Positions 8,070 to 14,392 are shown, counted from the stretch's first letter. The stretch: DNA of 14,392 nt from an uncultured Propionibacterium sp. (GCA_938036835.1 CALHWB010000010.1:1-14392), one strand, 5' to 3'. The notes: generated from the letters alone by a model not told the origin. Numbers and translations are program-made.

Positions 8070-8177
8070 TCACTTTGAGAGGTATCTGACTGAGCTTGCG
8101 CATCACAGTTACGGGATAGTTCCGGATTCGCACCGGATTCCCTCCACGCCCGGGAGTATAGCCACCCGGATCGCAAG
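8070..8177 (-). ncRNA. Cobalamin (B12) riboswitch controlling the ABC importer operon
   Basis: Read on the - strand, the conserved core is plain. GGGAATCCGGTG (8142-8131) is followed by CGAATCCGGA, then ATCCCGTAACTGTGATG (8117-8101), and the B12-box-like AGTCAGATACC (8091-8081). GGG at 8142-8140 can pair with the CCC near 8115, and two CCGG blocks can pair with each other, as in the family fold. The element lies about 190 nt upstream of the binding-protein start on the same strand. Family knowledge says such elements reduce expression when adenosylcobalamin is bound. The exact 5' end is uncertain: a GGT near 8166 may supply the P2 partner of ACC in the B12 box. Confidence 0.92.
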
Positions 8178-8338
8178 ACGGCATCCGCGGCTGCCCGAGG
8201 GCCGCGCAGGGGCATCGCCCGGCACCGCGGCCACCCCCGCCGACGGGACGGCTGCCGGCCGCCGCGACTCGTGGCGCCCAAGGCATTCCTGGCCGCGGAT
8301 CCAGCCGGGTCAATCGGCTACCGGCAGCATCGCACCGG
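8178..8338 (-). other. Non-coding stretch between sortase gene and B12 riboswitch, with a weak promoter candidate
   Basis: No credible gene lies here. On the - strand TTGACC (8313-8308) is followed by a 17-base spacer and AGGAAT (8290-8285). The -35 is good, the -10 is poor. A promoter is expected here, because the riboswitch leader should be made separately from the pilus mRNA. A short ACCGG/CCGGT stem just after the sortase stop is too weak to call a terminator. Confidence 0.25.
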
Positions 8339-9280
8339 TCACTGCCCGCTCTCGCGGAACGGTTCCGGTGCCGGGCGATGCCCACCGCGCGGACGCCGCC
8401 CCAGCGGGTAGCCGGAGCGCCAGATGTAGAGGCCGACCACGGTGAAGCCCGCCGCCAGGCCGACCGCCCACCACGGAAACCTCGGCACCTCGGGGGGCCG
8501 GCCTGCCGAAGCCAGGTCGCGCGTGGGAGTGGGCACGATACGCTGGCCGGTCACGAGGATGCGATGGCTGTTGATGCCCAGCGGGGTGCAGGTGACCAGG
8601 GTGAGCAGATCGCGGCCCTGCCAAACGAGCAGCGATTCGGTCTCGGCTGGCAGCACCACCTGCGTCTTGATGATCTGATAGGTGAGGACCTCGCCGAAAA
8701 CCTCCACGGTGAAGGTGTCGCCCGTCTTCAGCCGATCGAGGTGAGTGAACAGTTCGGCGCGGGCCAGCCCGCGATGCGCGGTGAGCACGGTATGGGTGTC
8801 CTGCCCGCCCACCGGTAGGGACGTGCCCTCGAGATGCCCGACTCCCTTGAGGAGGGTTTCCTCCGAGGTGCCGTGATAGATGGGCAGGTCGAGGTCGATG
8901 GCCGGTATCTTCAGCCGGGCCATCAGGCCATCCGCGTTGGCTTGCAGGATGGCGTTGTAGTCTAGGGATTCGTCGGCGACCGTCCCGGCACCGGTCGGAA
9001 GGTTGGTGTCGGCCTGCAAGACGGCACCGGCGTTGAGGGCATCGTTGTAGGCATGCGCCTGGGCCAGTTGCTCGGCCGGCGGCGGGTCGGCCTCCTCCAG
9101 GCTGCCTTCATAGTCGGTGATGACCTGCGATTGGTTGTACTGCGCGATCCAACTCGCGATGGCCGGGTAGGCGAGCACGACCATACCGACGAGCCCGATG
9201 ACGGCCGGAAGGAACGCGGCCCACGAAAAGCGCCAGGCACCCGGGTGCCGGCCACGCCGTTGGGTATTCTGCCGGCTCAA
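8339..9280 (-). CDS. srtC: Class C (pilus-polymerising) sortase
   Basis: This membrane transpeptidase cleaves LPxTG-type signals of pilins and joins them through a pilin-motif lysine. The 313-residue protein has an N-terminal membrane segment (about residues 20-45), the YNDAL segment, LPIYHGT at 132-138, GHLEGTSLPVGG, catalytic H169 in LTAHRGL, catalytic C231 in TLVTCTPLGINSHR, and R240. A second C-terminal membrane segment (about 269-287), followed by basic residues, is typical of class C. The DP-aromatic lid motif of many class C sortases is not evident: the region reads TVADESLDY. I chose the TTG at 9280 because a strong G-rich ribosome site (GAGGGGG) lies 5 bases upstream. An in-frame GTG at 9331 lies inside a 16-bp hairpin stem and is unlikely. 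Confidence 0.95.
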   Translation of the reverse strand: MSRQNTQRRGRHPGAWRFSWAAFLPAVIGLVGMVVLAYPAIASWIAQYNQSQVITDYEGSLEEADPPPAEQLAQAHAYNDALNAGAVLQADTNLPTGAGTVADESLDYNAILQANADGLMARLKIPAIDLDLPIYHGTSEETLLKGVGHLEGTSLPVGGQDTHTVLTAHRGLARAELFTHLDRLKTGDTFTVEVFGEVLTYQIIKTQVVLPAETESLLVWQGRDLLTLVTCTPLGINSHRILVTGQRIVPTPTRDLASAGRPPEVPRFPWWAVGLAAGFTVVGLYIWRSGYPLGRRPRGGHRPAPEPFRESGQ

Positions 9281-9297
9281 TCTTTCCCCCTCACCAT

Positions 9298-9334
9298 GGG
9301 GTGGCGGGAAGGCACCCGGCCTTCCCGCCACCCC
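9298..9334 (-). promoter_or_regulatory. Perfect 16-bp stem-loop between backbone pilin and sortase genes
   Basis: GGGGTGGCGGGAAGGC (9298-9313) and its exact reverse complement (9319-9334) enclose a 5-base loop. It ends 17 bp before the sortase start and just before its ribosome site. There is no U-tract. It could act as a partial terminator or an mRNA-end stabiliser that lowers sortase expression relative to pilin. Confidence 0.75.
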
Positions 9335-9345
9335 GTCGCGGATCG

Positions 9346-9374
9346 GCCTCCGGGTTCACGCCGACCCCGGAGGC
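9346..9374 (-). terminator. Second hairpin after the backbone pilin gene
   Basis: GCCTCCGGG (9346-9354) pairs with CCCGGAGGC (9366-9374) across an 11-base loop. It starts 7 bp after the pilin stop and lies directly before the 16-bp hairpin. Position and stability suggest intercistronic attenuation or transcript stabilisation. Confidence 0.55.
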
Positions 9375-9381
9375 AGTCGAC

Positions 9382-10956
9382 TCACTGCACCGCGACGCTG
9401 CGCCTGCGCGAGCGGGCGGCCAGCGCGGTTCCTCCGGCGATCAGCAGCAGGGCGCTGCCGCAAACGACCATCAGCACCTGGCCGGCGGCACCGGTCAACG
9501 GCAGACCGGGCACCCGCTGCTTGCTGTTGGTGATCCTCGCGTCATAGGCAACCGAGATGTCGGTCGTACCGGTCTTGACGGTCAGCGGAGTCTCGACATT
9601 GGCCGGCAGGACGAAACCAGCCGGCGCGCCGGTCTCGACCAGCACATAGCACCGCTGGGTTGCGTCGATCGGAGCGTTCTTCGAGTCGGAGACGAACAGG
9701 CCGGCGATCGACACCACACCATTCGAATCCGAAGTGAAGGTCGTCTGGCCGCCGACCTGGATGGCGGCACCGGTCCGCTGAGCGGAAGAGCAGTCCGCGG
9801 CATAGGGATCCTGGGCCTCGTACACCTCGAAGGTCGCACCCTGCAAGCCCTTGTCGGTCTTGTTCGCGTCCACCTTCAGCACCTTGACATCGCCCCAGTG
9901 GGTGACGACCTCCGGGGTTTCCGGCGGGTTCGGCGGGACCGGCGGGGTTTCCGGTTCGTCCGGCGGCGGGGTCACGGCATACTCGGTATCGGTGATGAGT
10001 TGAGCCTTGTTCCGGATATTGCCATCGCCGATGGCCGATACGGTGCCCTGGAAGGTGACCTTGACCACCGAGCCCGGGGCATTCTTGAGAGCGGTCAGGC
10101 CCGCCCTGGTGAAGTTCACCGCGACGGTATTCCCCGTGACGTTGACGTTGTACTCGACGCCTGAGGTCAGTTGGTTGCCGCCGAGGGTGACCTCGGTGAC
10201 GCCCACATTGGTGAAGCGGGCGTCCATGACATCCTTGATCTGGTAGTACTTGAAATAGGATGTGGCGTCCAGGGTAGGCACGGTGGTTGTCACCGGGAAG
10301 GTGACCACGGATCCCAGACCGTAGCCATGCTGGGCTTGCGGGTCGATCGACTTGTCGATCGAGACCTCTTCGTTCTTCGGGTAAACGTTTACGGCATAGA
10401 GCCAGTTACCCGCCTCGCCGGGGGCGGTGTTGGGATAGGGAATCGTCACGACGAAGGGCTTCGCCTTCTGGACGATGTTGGCGGGCGCCGCCGTCTCGCA
10501 GACCAGGTACGCCTTGACCGGCAGGTTGGCGATGGTGGCGATACCGCCACCGGCGGTCGTGGCCTCGCCGGCGGACCCACCGAGGGTCTGCCCGGTCAGC
10601 GTCGGGTTTGCCGGGTCGGCGCAGGCGTCGTCTGGCACCGACAGCCTCGACAAGGTTTCCCAGTCGGCCGGCTTTGCCAGGTCGAGGCTGGTGATCGGGT
10701 AGGCGGCGAAGGTCACGCCGTCAACGGTCTGCGCTCCCTCATTCCCGCTACCGTCGGGTTTGCCATTGGTACCATCGCCGTTCAGGTGCTTGTGCACGAT
10801 GATCGAACCCTTGGCCTGCTGATCGATGTTGCCATAGGGCGGCTCATCGTCAGCATTGGCCACCGTGGCCCCCCCGACCAGGCCCAGCAGACCCAGTGTC
10901 ACGATTCCTGCGGTGACGCTCAGGCGTCTGCCGTAGGAACGGGTGCTTGCATTCAT
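9382..10956 (-). CDS. Major (backbone) pilin, LPxTG-anchored, SpaA/FimA type
   Basis: This is the shaft subunit of a sortase-assembled pilus, 524 residues. A signal peptide ends near ATVANA (residue 35). The first domain (about 48-195) ends with an E-box-like YLVCETAAPAN (E154) and the pilin motif WLYAVNVYPKN, whose K194 is the expected polymerisation lysine. A middle domain (about 197-328) resembles the isopeptide-forming D2 fold. A proline-rich linker follows (about 330-348). The last domain is Cna-B-like (about 355-477), starting WGDVKVLKVD and carrying E-box YVLVETGAPAGF (E441). The sorting signal is LPLTG at 485-489, then a hydrophobic segment and an RSRRR tail. The ATG at 10956 has AGAGGA at 10966-10971. 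It lies between the tip pilin and sortase genes on the same strand. Confidence 0.95.
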   Translation of the reverse strand: MNASTRSYGRRLSVTAGIVTLGLLGLVGGATVANADDEPPYGNIDQQAKGSIIVHKHLNGDGTNGKPDGSGNEGAQTVDGVTFAAYPITSLDLAKPADWETLSRLSVPDDACADPANPTLTGQTLGGSAGEATTAGGGIATIANLPVKAYLVCETAAPANIVQKAKPFVVTIPYPNTAPGEAGNWLYAVNVYPKNEEVSIDKSIDPQAQHGYGLGSVVTFPVTTTVPTLDATSYFKYYQIKDVMDARFTNVGVTEVTLGGNQLTSGVEYNVNVTGNTVAVNFTRAGLTALKNAPGSVVKVTFQGTVSAIGDGNIRNKAQLITDTEYAVTPPPDEPETPPVPPNPPETPEVVTHWGDVKVLKVDANKTDKGLQGATFEVYEAQDPYAADCSSAQRTGAAIQVGGQTTFTSDSNGVVSIAGLFVSDSKNAPIDATQRCYVLVETGAPAGFVLPANVETPLTVKTGTTDISVAYDARITNSKQRVPGLPLTGAAGQVLMVVCGSALLLIAGGTALAARSRRRSVAVQ

Positions 10957-11057
10957 CAGAGTCGGTCCTCTTCTTTCTCTGGATTCTTTTCTGGAATCGA
11001 TATCGCTGGCTGCGATTCGGTTTCCGGTTCGCTACCGGCGCGTGCGATCGCCGGCGG

Positions 11058-11088
11058 TTCGGGTGTGCGGACCCGAAGGGGCCCGCAC
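11058..11088 (-). promoter_or_regulatory. Two mutually exclusive hairpins after the tip pilin gene
   Basis: GTGCGG (11065-11070) can pair with CCGCAC (11083-11088), with an inner CCC/GGG stem. Alternatively TTCGGGT (11058-11064) pairs perfectly with ACCCGAA (11071-11077). The two structures share bases 11065-11077, so only one can form at a time, an attenuator-like layout. They begin about 10 bp after the tip stop. The rest of the 142-bp gap holds the pilin ribosome site and no clear promoter. Confidence 0.55.
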
Positions 11089-11098
11089 AGGTGGGGCA

Positions 11099-14000
11099 TC
11101 AGGGTCGCCGCGCACGGCGTTTCCGGATGGCCACGCCGCTGGCCAGCGCTGTCGCCATCAGCATGCCTCCCGCGAGCAGCACGATGTCCGTGCCCATTCC
11201 CCCCGTCAACGGCACCGTCAATCCTTCCCGCGGTCTATTGGTGAAGGCGGTATCGAAGACATAGTCCAATGCGTCGGCGGTGATCCGGAACTCGTGGGTC
11301 GTCGCATCGAGCCGGTACCCCGCGGGAGCGACGCTCTCCCGCAGCGAATAGGGCTTGTCGCTCCACGACAGACCCGTCACCTTGAACGATCCTGCCCGCG
11401 GATCGGTGTCGGCGAACGCACCTCCGGCGCACTGGCCGGCGGTATCGGCCACGCAGTCGGCGACCGTGGTTCCGGCGGGCACATCGGGCCCGGTGAGCAG
11501 CCACTGCGAGCCGGACAATGCATTGGAGTGCATATCATGCTTCTGCCAGGCCACCGAACCGGTCAGCCGCTTGTTGACGATGCCGGAATCGCTGACGGTG
11601 CCATCGGGATCGGAGCTGTCCGCCAGCCGGGCGCTCAGGGCGGCACCGGTGAGCTGTGGGAACGTGAACACCTTGCCGGCCGCCGCGTACCCGGTGGGCG
11701 CCTGGGCCTCCCGGATGGAGTAGGTGCCCCACACCAGCCCCGTCAATTCGAAGGCGCCCGCGGCGGGATCCTGGTCGGCATAGTCACCGGCCGGGCAGGG
11801 AGCCTGCGTGCAGTCGGCGACCAGGGTTCCACCGGGCACGCCCGGCCCGGTGAGCAGCCACTGCGAGCCGGCCACCTGGGTTCTGGCGTCTTCATCCAGT
11901 TTCCGCCACACCAGTGAACCCGGTTTCGCCGAGTTGGTGATCTCGCATGTCACCCGGTCCTGGTTGTTGACCGAGACCCGTGACCCCGAGACGGTCGAGG
12001 AGTATGCCTGGCCGCCGGCCGCGGTGCCCTCGGTCTGCCGGCATGACCATGCGGAGGCCGTGTAGCCGGCCGCGCTCGGATCTGCCGAGGTCTCCGACAG
12101 CGCGAAGACCCCCGCCACGACCACGTTGCGTCCGGCGCTGCCCTGGCCGGTCACCAGATGGTGCCCGTCGGTCTGCGAGCCCTGCTGGCCCGTCAGCGAC
12201 CACCGGTCGGCATCGAGCGCGGGCACCTCGGCGCTGGCGTACGTACCATCCACTCGCTTGACGAGTTCGAGGGTGGGTACCCGCACCGCCACCTTGTAGT
12301 CCTCGACCTCGCCGGTCGCCGTGTTGCCGGTCGGCGCCAGGGCACCCGGGTCGTCGGTGATGCGGACACGCATGAACGTGTCGGGCTGGCTTCCGGCCTC
12401 GCCGTCCACGCTGCGCACCACATCGCCGGGGACCGTCCAGGTCAGTTGCACGCTGTCGGTGGTACAGGCCACCTCATCGCTCTTCTCGCCGGGATCGAAG
12501 ATGCCATTGTGGTTCCAGTCGATCCAGCCCGCGACCCGTCCGGGACCGGTGCACCTGGCCTGCTGCGTCCATGTCGCGCCGGGCTGGGTGCGGATGCCAT
12601 CCGCCGGCAGCGCGACGCCATCCTCGTCGTCCGGGGTCCCACCATCGTCGTCCCCCTGCGCGTCGGCGCTGTGCAGCTGATAGCCCTCGGCGTCGATGTA
12701 GTCGCCGAGCCGGGTATTGGACTGCCCGAACTCGGCCTGCGGGCTGACCGCGAACAGATCCCGCGTCGAACCTACGGTGCCGCCCTGCCAACTAGGCTGG
12801 AACAGGGACGAGGCCTTGCCGTAGGACTCGGGGGCGTCCCCGAAATCGGTGGCGATGATGAGCCCAAGGGCGACCGCGCTGTATCCCGATCCCTGCAACG
12901 TGATCGTGGCGCTGGTGGCCCCCTCCATGAACATGACCGCGTCGGGCCCGCCCAGGCCATTGGGTTTGGAATAGCTCCCGTAGTTTTGATACACGCACTC
13001 CATGCCGGTGGGCCGCAGTTGCAGGGTGCGGCCGCCATCGGAGAGCACCCCGTCGGTGGTGATCTGCCGCCCGGTTCCGCCTCTCGTGTCCCGGCAGTCG
13101 GCGCTTCTCAGGGTGTCGAGCACTCGCCAGGTCACGCCGGGCTGGACGGTGGCCTGCACCCATTCGTTCTGGTACTCGTCGGTGGCGCTCCGGGTGCTGG
13201 AGGCCTCCGCATCGGCGAAGACCAGGCCGCTCAACGGTACCGCCCGAGCCGAACCGTCGGGCGCCTCAAGCCGGGCAGAGCAACTGAGCCCGAATCTCAC
13301 CCGGGCCGCATAGCCGGTGGGCGTGGTATCCGCACCGGGGGTGCCCCAGGGCTTGCCGTCCCATGTGTTGCCGCCGTTATAGGCATATCCGTTGGCCAGG
13401 CCGATGACCATCTGGTTGTGGTTGGTGTAGTCGCGAGGGTATGCCAGCGGGTCGTGCCATTCCGCCCCGCCGTCGCTCCAGCTGGCGGGGCCCCCGATGT
13501 TGTACAGGTTGTCGAGGGCATCGCCCGCCCACGCGCCGGGAATGGTCGCCACGAGCGGAGCCTTGGCTTGGCCCTCGGTGACATCGGGTGCGTGACCGAG
13601 ATGCTCAAGACCGGACAGGGTACAGGTGGTGATCAGGCGTCCGGCTTCGCCCATATTGCGGAAGTTGGTGAAGGTTTTCTCCTCGCCATAATCGAGGACC
13701 GGGACGTTCGGTCTCGCTACGCCGGCGAAATCGGCGTAGTCCCCCCACTGGAGCCATTGGATGGATTCCTTGAACCGGCCCGACCCGCCGGTGGCGAACA
13801 CCGCGGGCAGGGTACCTGCCCTGGTTTTCCGGGGCGCCTCCTGGGCGAAGACCGCGGCCCCGGCATCGCCGTCGGCCGCGCCGGCCTGGCTGGATTCCGC
13901 GGCCGGCCCGGCGTCATCGGCCGTGCTCTGGGAACTGGCCTGCGGGGTGCTGCGGTCCTGGTCGACCGTCTGGGGCGATGCGTGCTGCTCCTCAGGCGTC

Positions 14001-14191
14001 GCCGTGCCGGGCCCAGCGGTCGATACGGTTGCACCGGCATTGCCCGTGTCCTCGGCGGTCGCCGTGGCCGTCGGGCCCGAGCCGACGCTTGCGACCAAGC
14101 CAAGAAGCGCGATCGTGCAGGCGCCTACCCGTGCGATACGTGACCGGCCCGCCGACGCGTGGGGACGGCTTTTCCCCCGAAGTCTTACCAT
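11099..14191 (-). CDS. Large cell-wall-anchored adhesin / pilus tip protein (CshA-like N-terminal region, GEVED, prealbumin-like repeats, VPLTG signal)
   Basis: This 1030-residue surface protein is the first gene of the pilus locus and most likely the tip adhesin. A signal peptide (basic RSRIAR, then a hydrophobic core to about residue 46) precedes a Ser/Ala/Thr-rich low-complexity stalk to about residue 125. Residues about 135-445 resemble the non-repetitive CshA-type adhesin region (start IQWLQWGDYADF). Then come TDFGDAPESYG (448-458), an acidic GDDDGGTPDDEDG stretch, and a GEVED-type domain (WIDWNHNGIFDPGE, ending GEVEDYKVAV near 627-636). A further domain spans about 640-755. Two similar Cna-B-like repeats (about 758-875 and 878-985) follow, each with an E-box (YSIREAQAPTGY and YSLRESVAPAGY). 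The sorting signal is VPLTG at 993-997 with membrane segment and RKRRARR tail. The ATG at 14191 is preceded by GGGGGAGA. No von Willebrand A domain was seen. Confidence 0.88.
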   Translation of the reverse strand: MVRLRGKSRPHASAGRSRIARVGACTIALLGLVASVGSGPTATATAEDTGNAGATVSTAGPGTATPEEQHASPQTVDQDRSTPQASSQSTADDAGPAAESSQAGAADGDAGAAVFAQEAPRKTRAGTLPAVFATGGSGRFKESIQWLQWGDYADFAGVARPNVPVLDYGEEKTFTNFRNMGEAGRLITTCTLSGLEHLGHAPDVTEGQAKAPLVATIPGAWAGDALDNLYNIGGPASWSDGGAEWHDPLAYPRDYTNHNQMVIGLANGYAYNGGNTWDGKPWGTPGADTTPTGYAARVRFGLSCSARLEAPDGSARAVPLSGLVFADAEASSTRSATDEYQNEWVQATVQPGVTWRVLDTLRSADCRDTRGGTGRQITTDGVLSDGGRTLQLRPTGMECVYQNYGSYSKPNGLGGPDAVMFMEGATSATITLQGSGYSAVALGLIIATDFGDAPESYGKASSLFQPSWQGGTVGSTRDLFAVSPQAEFGQSNTRLGDYIDAEGYQLHSADAQGDDDGGTPDDEDGVALPADGIRTQPGATWTQQARCTGPGRVAGWIDWNHNGIFDPGEKSDEVACTTDSVQLTWTVPGDVVRSVDGEAGSQPDTFMRVRITDDPGALAPTGNTATGEVEDYKVAVRVPTLELVKRVDGTYASAEVPALDADRWSLTGQQGSQTDGHHLVTGQGSAGRNVVVAGVFALSETSADPSAAGYTASAWSCRQTEGTAAGGQAYSSTVSGSRVSVNNQDRVTCEITNSAKPGSLVWRKLDEDARTQVAGSQWLLTGPGVPGGTLVADCTQAPCPAGDYADQDPAAGAFELTGLVWGTYSIREAQAPTGYAAAGKVFTFPQLTGAALSARLADSSDPDGTVSDSGIVNKRLTGSVAWQKHDMHSNALSGSQWLLTGPDVPAGTTVADCVADTAGQCAGGAFADTDPRAGSFKVTGLSWSDKPYSLRESVAPAGYRLDATTHEFRITADALDYVFDTAFTNRPREGLTVPLTGGMGTDIVLLAGGMLMATALASGVAIRKRRARRP
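11487..11871 (-). repeat. Tandem duplicated Cna-B-like module with an identical 28-bp block
   Basis: The two C-terminal modules of the tip protein share GSQWLLTGP, VADC and an E-box. A 28-bp block is identical at 11487-11514 and 11844-11871, exactly 357 bp (119 codons) apart. Identity at third positions, while flanks have diverged, suggests recent duplication or gene conversion. Confidence 0.75.
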
Positions 14192-14221
14192 ACAATCTCC
14201 CCCGAAACGATATCCCCCGAA
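14173..14221 (-). repeat. Three copies of TTCGGGGGA around the tip-protein start
   Basis: On the - strand TTCGGGGGA occurs at 14221-14213, 14206-14198 and 14181-14173. The middle copy contains the G-rich ribosome site and the last lies in codons 4-7. Spacings are 15 and 25 bp. They may be repeated protein-binding sites or alternative ribosome-docking sites. Confidence 0.6.
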
Positions 14222-14256
14222 GAATCCTTGAGTGCCCAAGAGGCCTCCAAGGATTC
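14222..14256 (-). promoter_or_regulatory. 9-bp perfect inverted repeat in the leader of the tip-protein gene
   Basis: GAATCCTTG (14222-14230) and CAAGGATTC (14248-14256) are separated by 17 bp. It lies between the likely promoter and the ribosome site. It may be an operator for a dimeric regulator or a leader RNA hairpin. Confidence 0.5.
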
Positions 14257-14285
14257 ACCCTATCAGCGTGTGCGCTGAGGTTGGT

Positions 14286-14314
14286 AGGCTAACCCGAGCC
14301 CAAACCCAAATCAA
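14286..14314 (-). promoter_or_regulatory. Candidate promoter of the pilus operon
   Basis: On the - strand TTGATT (14314-14309), a 17-base spacer and TAGCCT (14291-14286) fit a primary-sigma promoter of the relaxed actinobacterial TAnnnT type. It would leave a leader of about 90 nt containing the inverted repeat and G-rich repeats. Nothing else gene-like is seen in 14192-14392. Confidence 0.35.
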
Positions 14315-14369
14315 CTCCTGGCGATTTGGCGTGGAAACAGCATGCAACAAGACCCTGAATCGCCGGCTG

Positions 14370-14392
14370 GCCCGGCCCCATCGGGGCCGGGC
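14370..14392. terminator. Terminator-like hairpin at window edge
   Basis: GCCCGGCCCC (14370-14379) and GGGGCCGGGC (14383-14392) form a perfect 10-bp stem with a 3-base loop. It reaches the last base of the window, so it may be longer. It probably terminates a neighbouring gene outside the window and insulates the pilus operon. Confidence 0.55.

Noticed and set aside
8034..8177. TTGCGATC (8177-8170 on - strand) pairing with GATCGCGA to form a long-range P1 stem
   Set aside because: The 8-bp pairing exists, but its 3' arm is about 35 nt beyond the B12 box, farther than expected for P1, and GATCGCGATC is itself a palindrome.
10957..11050. A separate promoter for the backbone pilin
   Set aside because: Only weak AT-containing patches such as GATATCGATT are present, without a convincing -35 and -10 pair.
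12158..14143. A 661-codon open frame on the + strand opposite the tip-protein gene
   Set aside because: It is a GC-rich antisense shadow: no domain, signal or ribosome site, whereas the - strand frame has a signal peptide, recognised domains and a sorting signal.
1..14392. tRNA, rRNA, CRISPR array, insertion sequence or attachment site
   Set aside because: No cloverleaf, ribosomal motif, regular spaced repeats, transposase or integrase frame was seen on either strand.

Overview
The window is GC-rich throughout, with GTG and TTG starts, tightly overlapping operons and LPxTG-type cell-wall anchoring. This points to a Gram-positive actinobacterium. A C5-pathway haem/corrinoid gene cluster beside a B12-regulated transporter would suit a propionibacterium-like lineage, but that placement is inference. 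No mobile element, tRNA, rRNA or CRISPR array was seen.

Region 1 (1-2832, + strand) is tetrapyrrole synthesis: the 3' end of hemD, then hemB, then hemL. hemB and hemL overlap by 4 bp. A set of GC-rich hairpins (2844-2912) separates hemL from the convergent next operon.

Region 2 (2969-about 8310, - strand) is a five-gene ABC importer of the nickel/peptide (Nik/Opp/Dpp) family. Its transcription order is lipoprotein binding protein, two permeases, two ATPases, and the junctions overlap or nearly touch. The 445-bp leader upstream of the binding protein carries a recognisable cobalamin riboswitch, a strong GC hairpin, and a possible Shine-Dalgarno-sequestering helix. A B12-repressed importer of this family is most simply a cobalt (or corrinoid) uptake system. 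It would supply the metal for the tetrapyrrole branch whose early enzymes lie next door.

Region 3 (8339-14392, - strand) is a compact sortase-assembled pilus locus. It encodes a 1030-residue tip/adhesin pilin, a 524-residue backbone pilin with pilin motif, E-boxes and LPLTG, and a class C sortase. Each gap between these genes holds notable RNA structure: overlapping, mutually exclusive hairpins between tip and backbone, and two consecutive hairpins (one a perfect 16-bp stem) between backbone and sortase. The tip gene leader has three copies of a 9-bp G-rich repeat and a 9-bp inverted repeat. The tip sorting signal is VPLTG, not LPxTG.

The genes are all of known families. The most interesting content is regulatory: the B12 riboswitch on a Nik/Opp-type importer, and the RNA structures that could set subunit ratios in the pilus operon.
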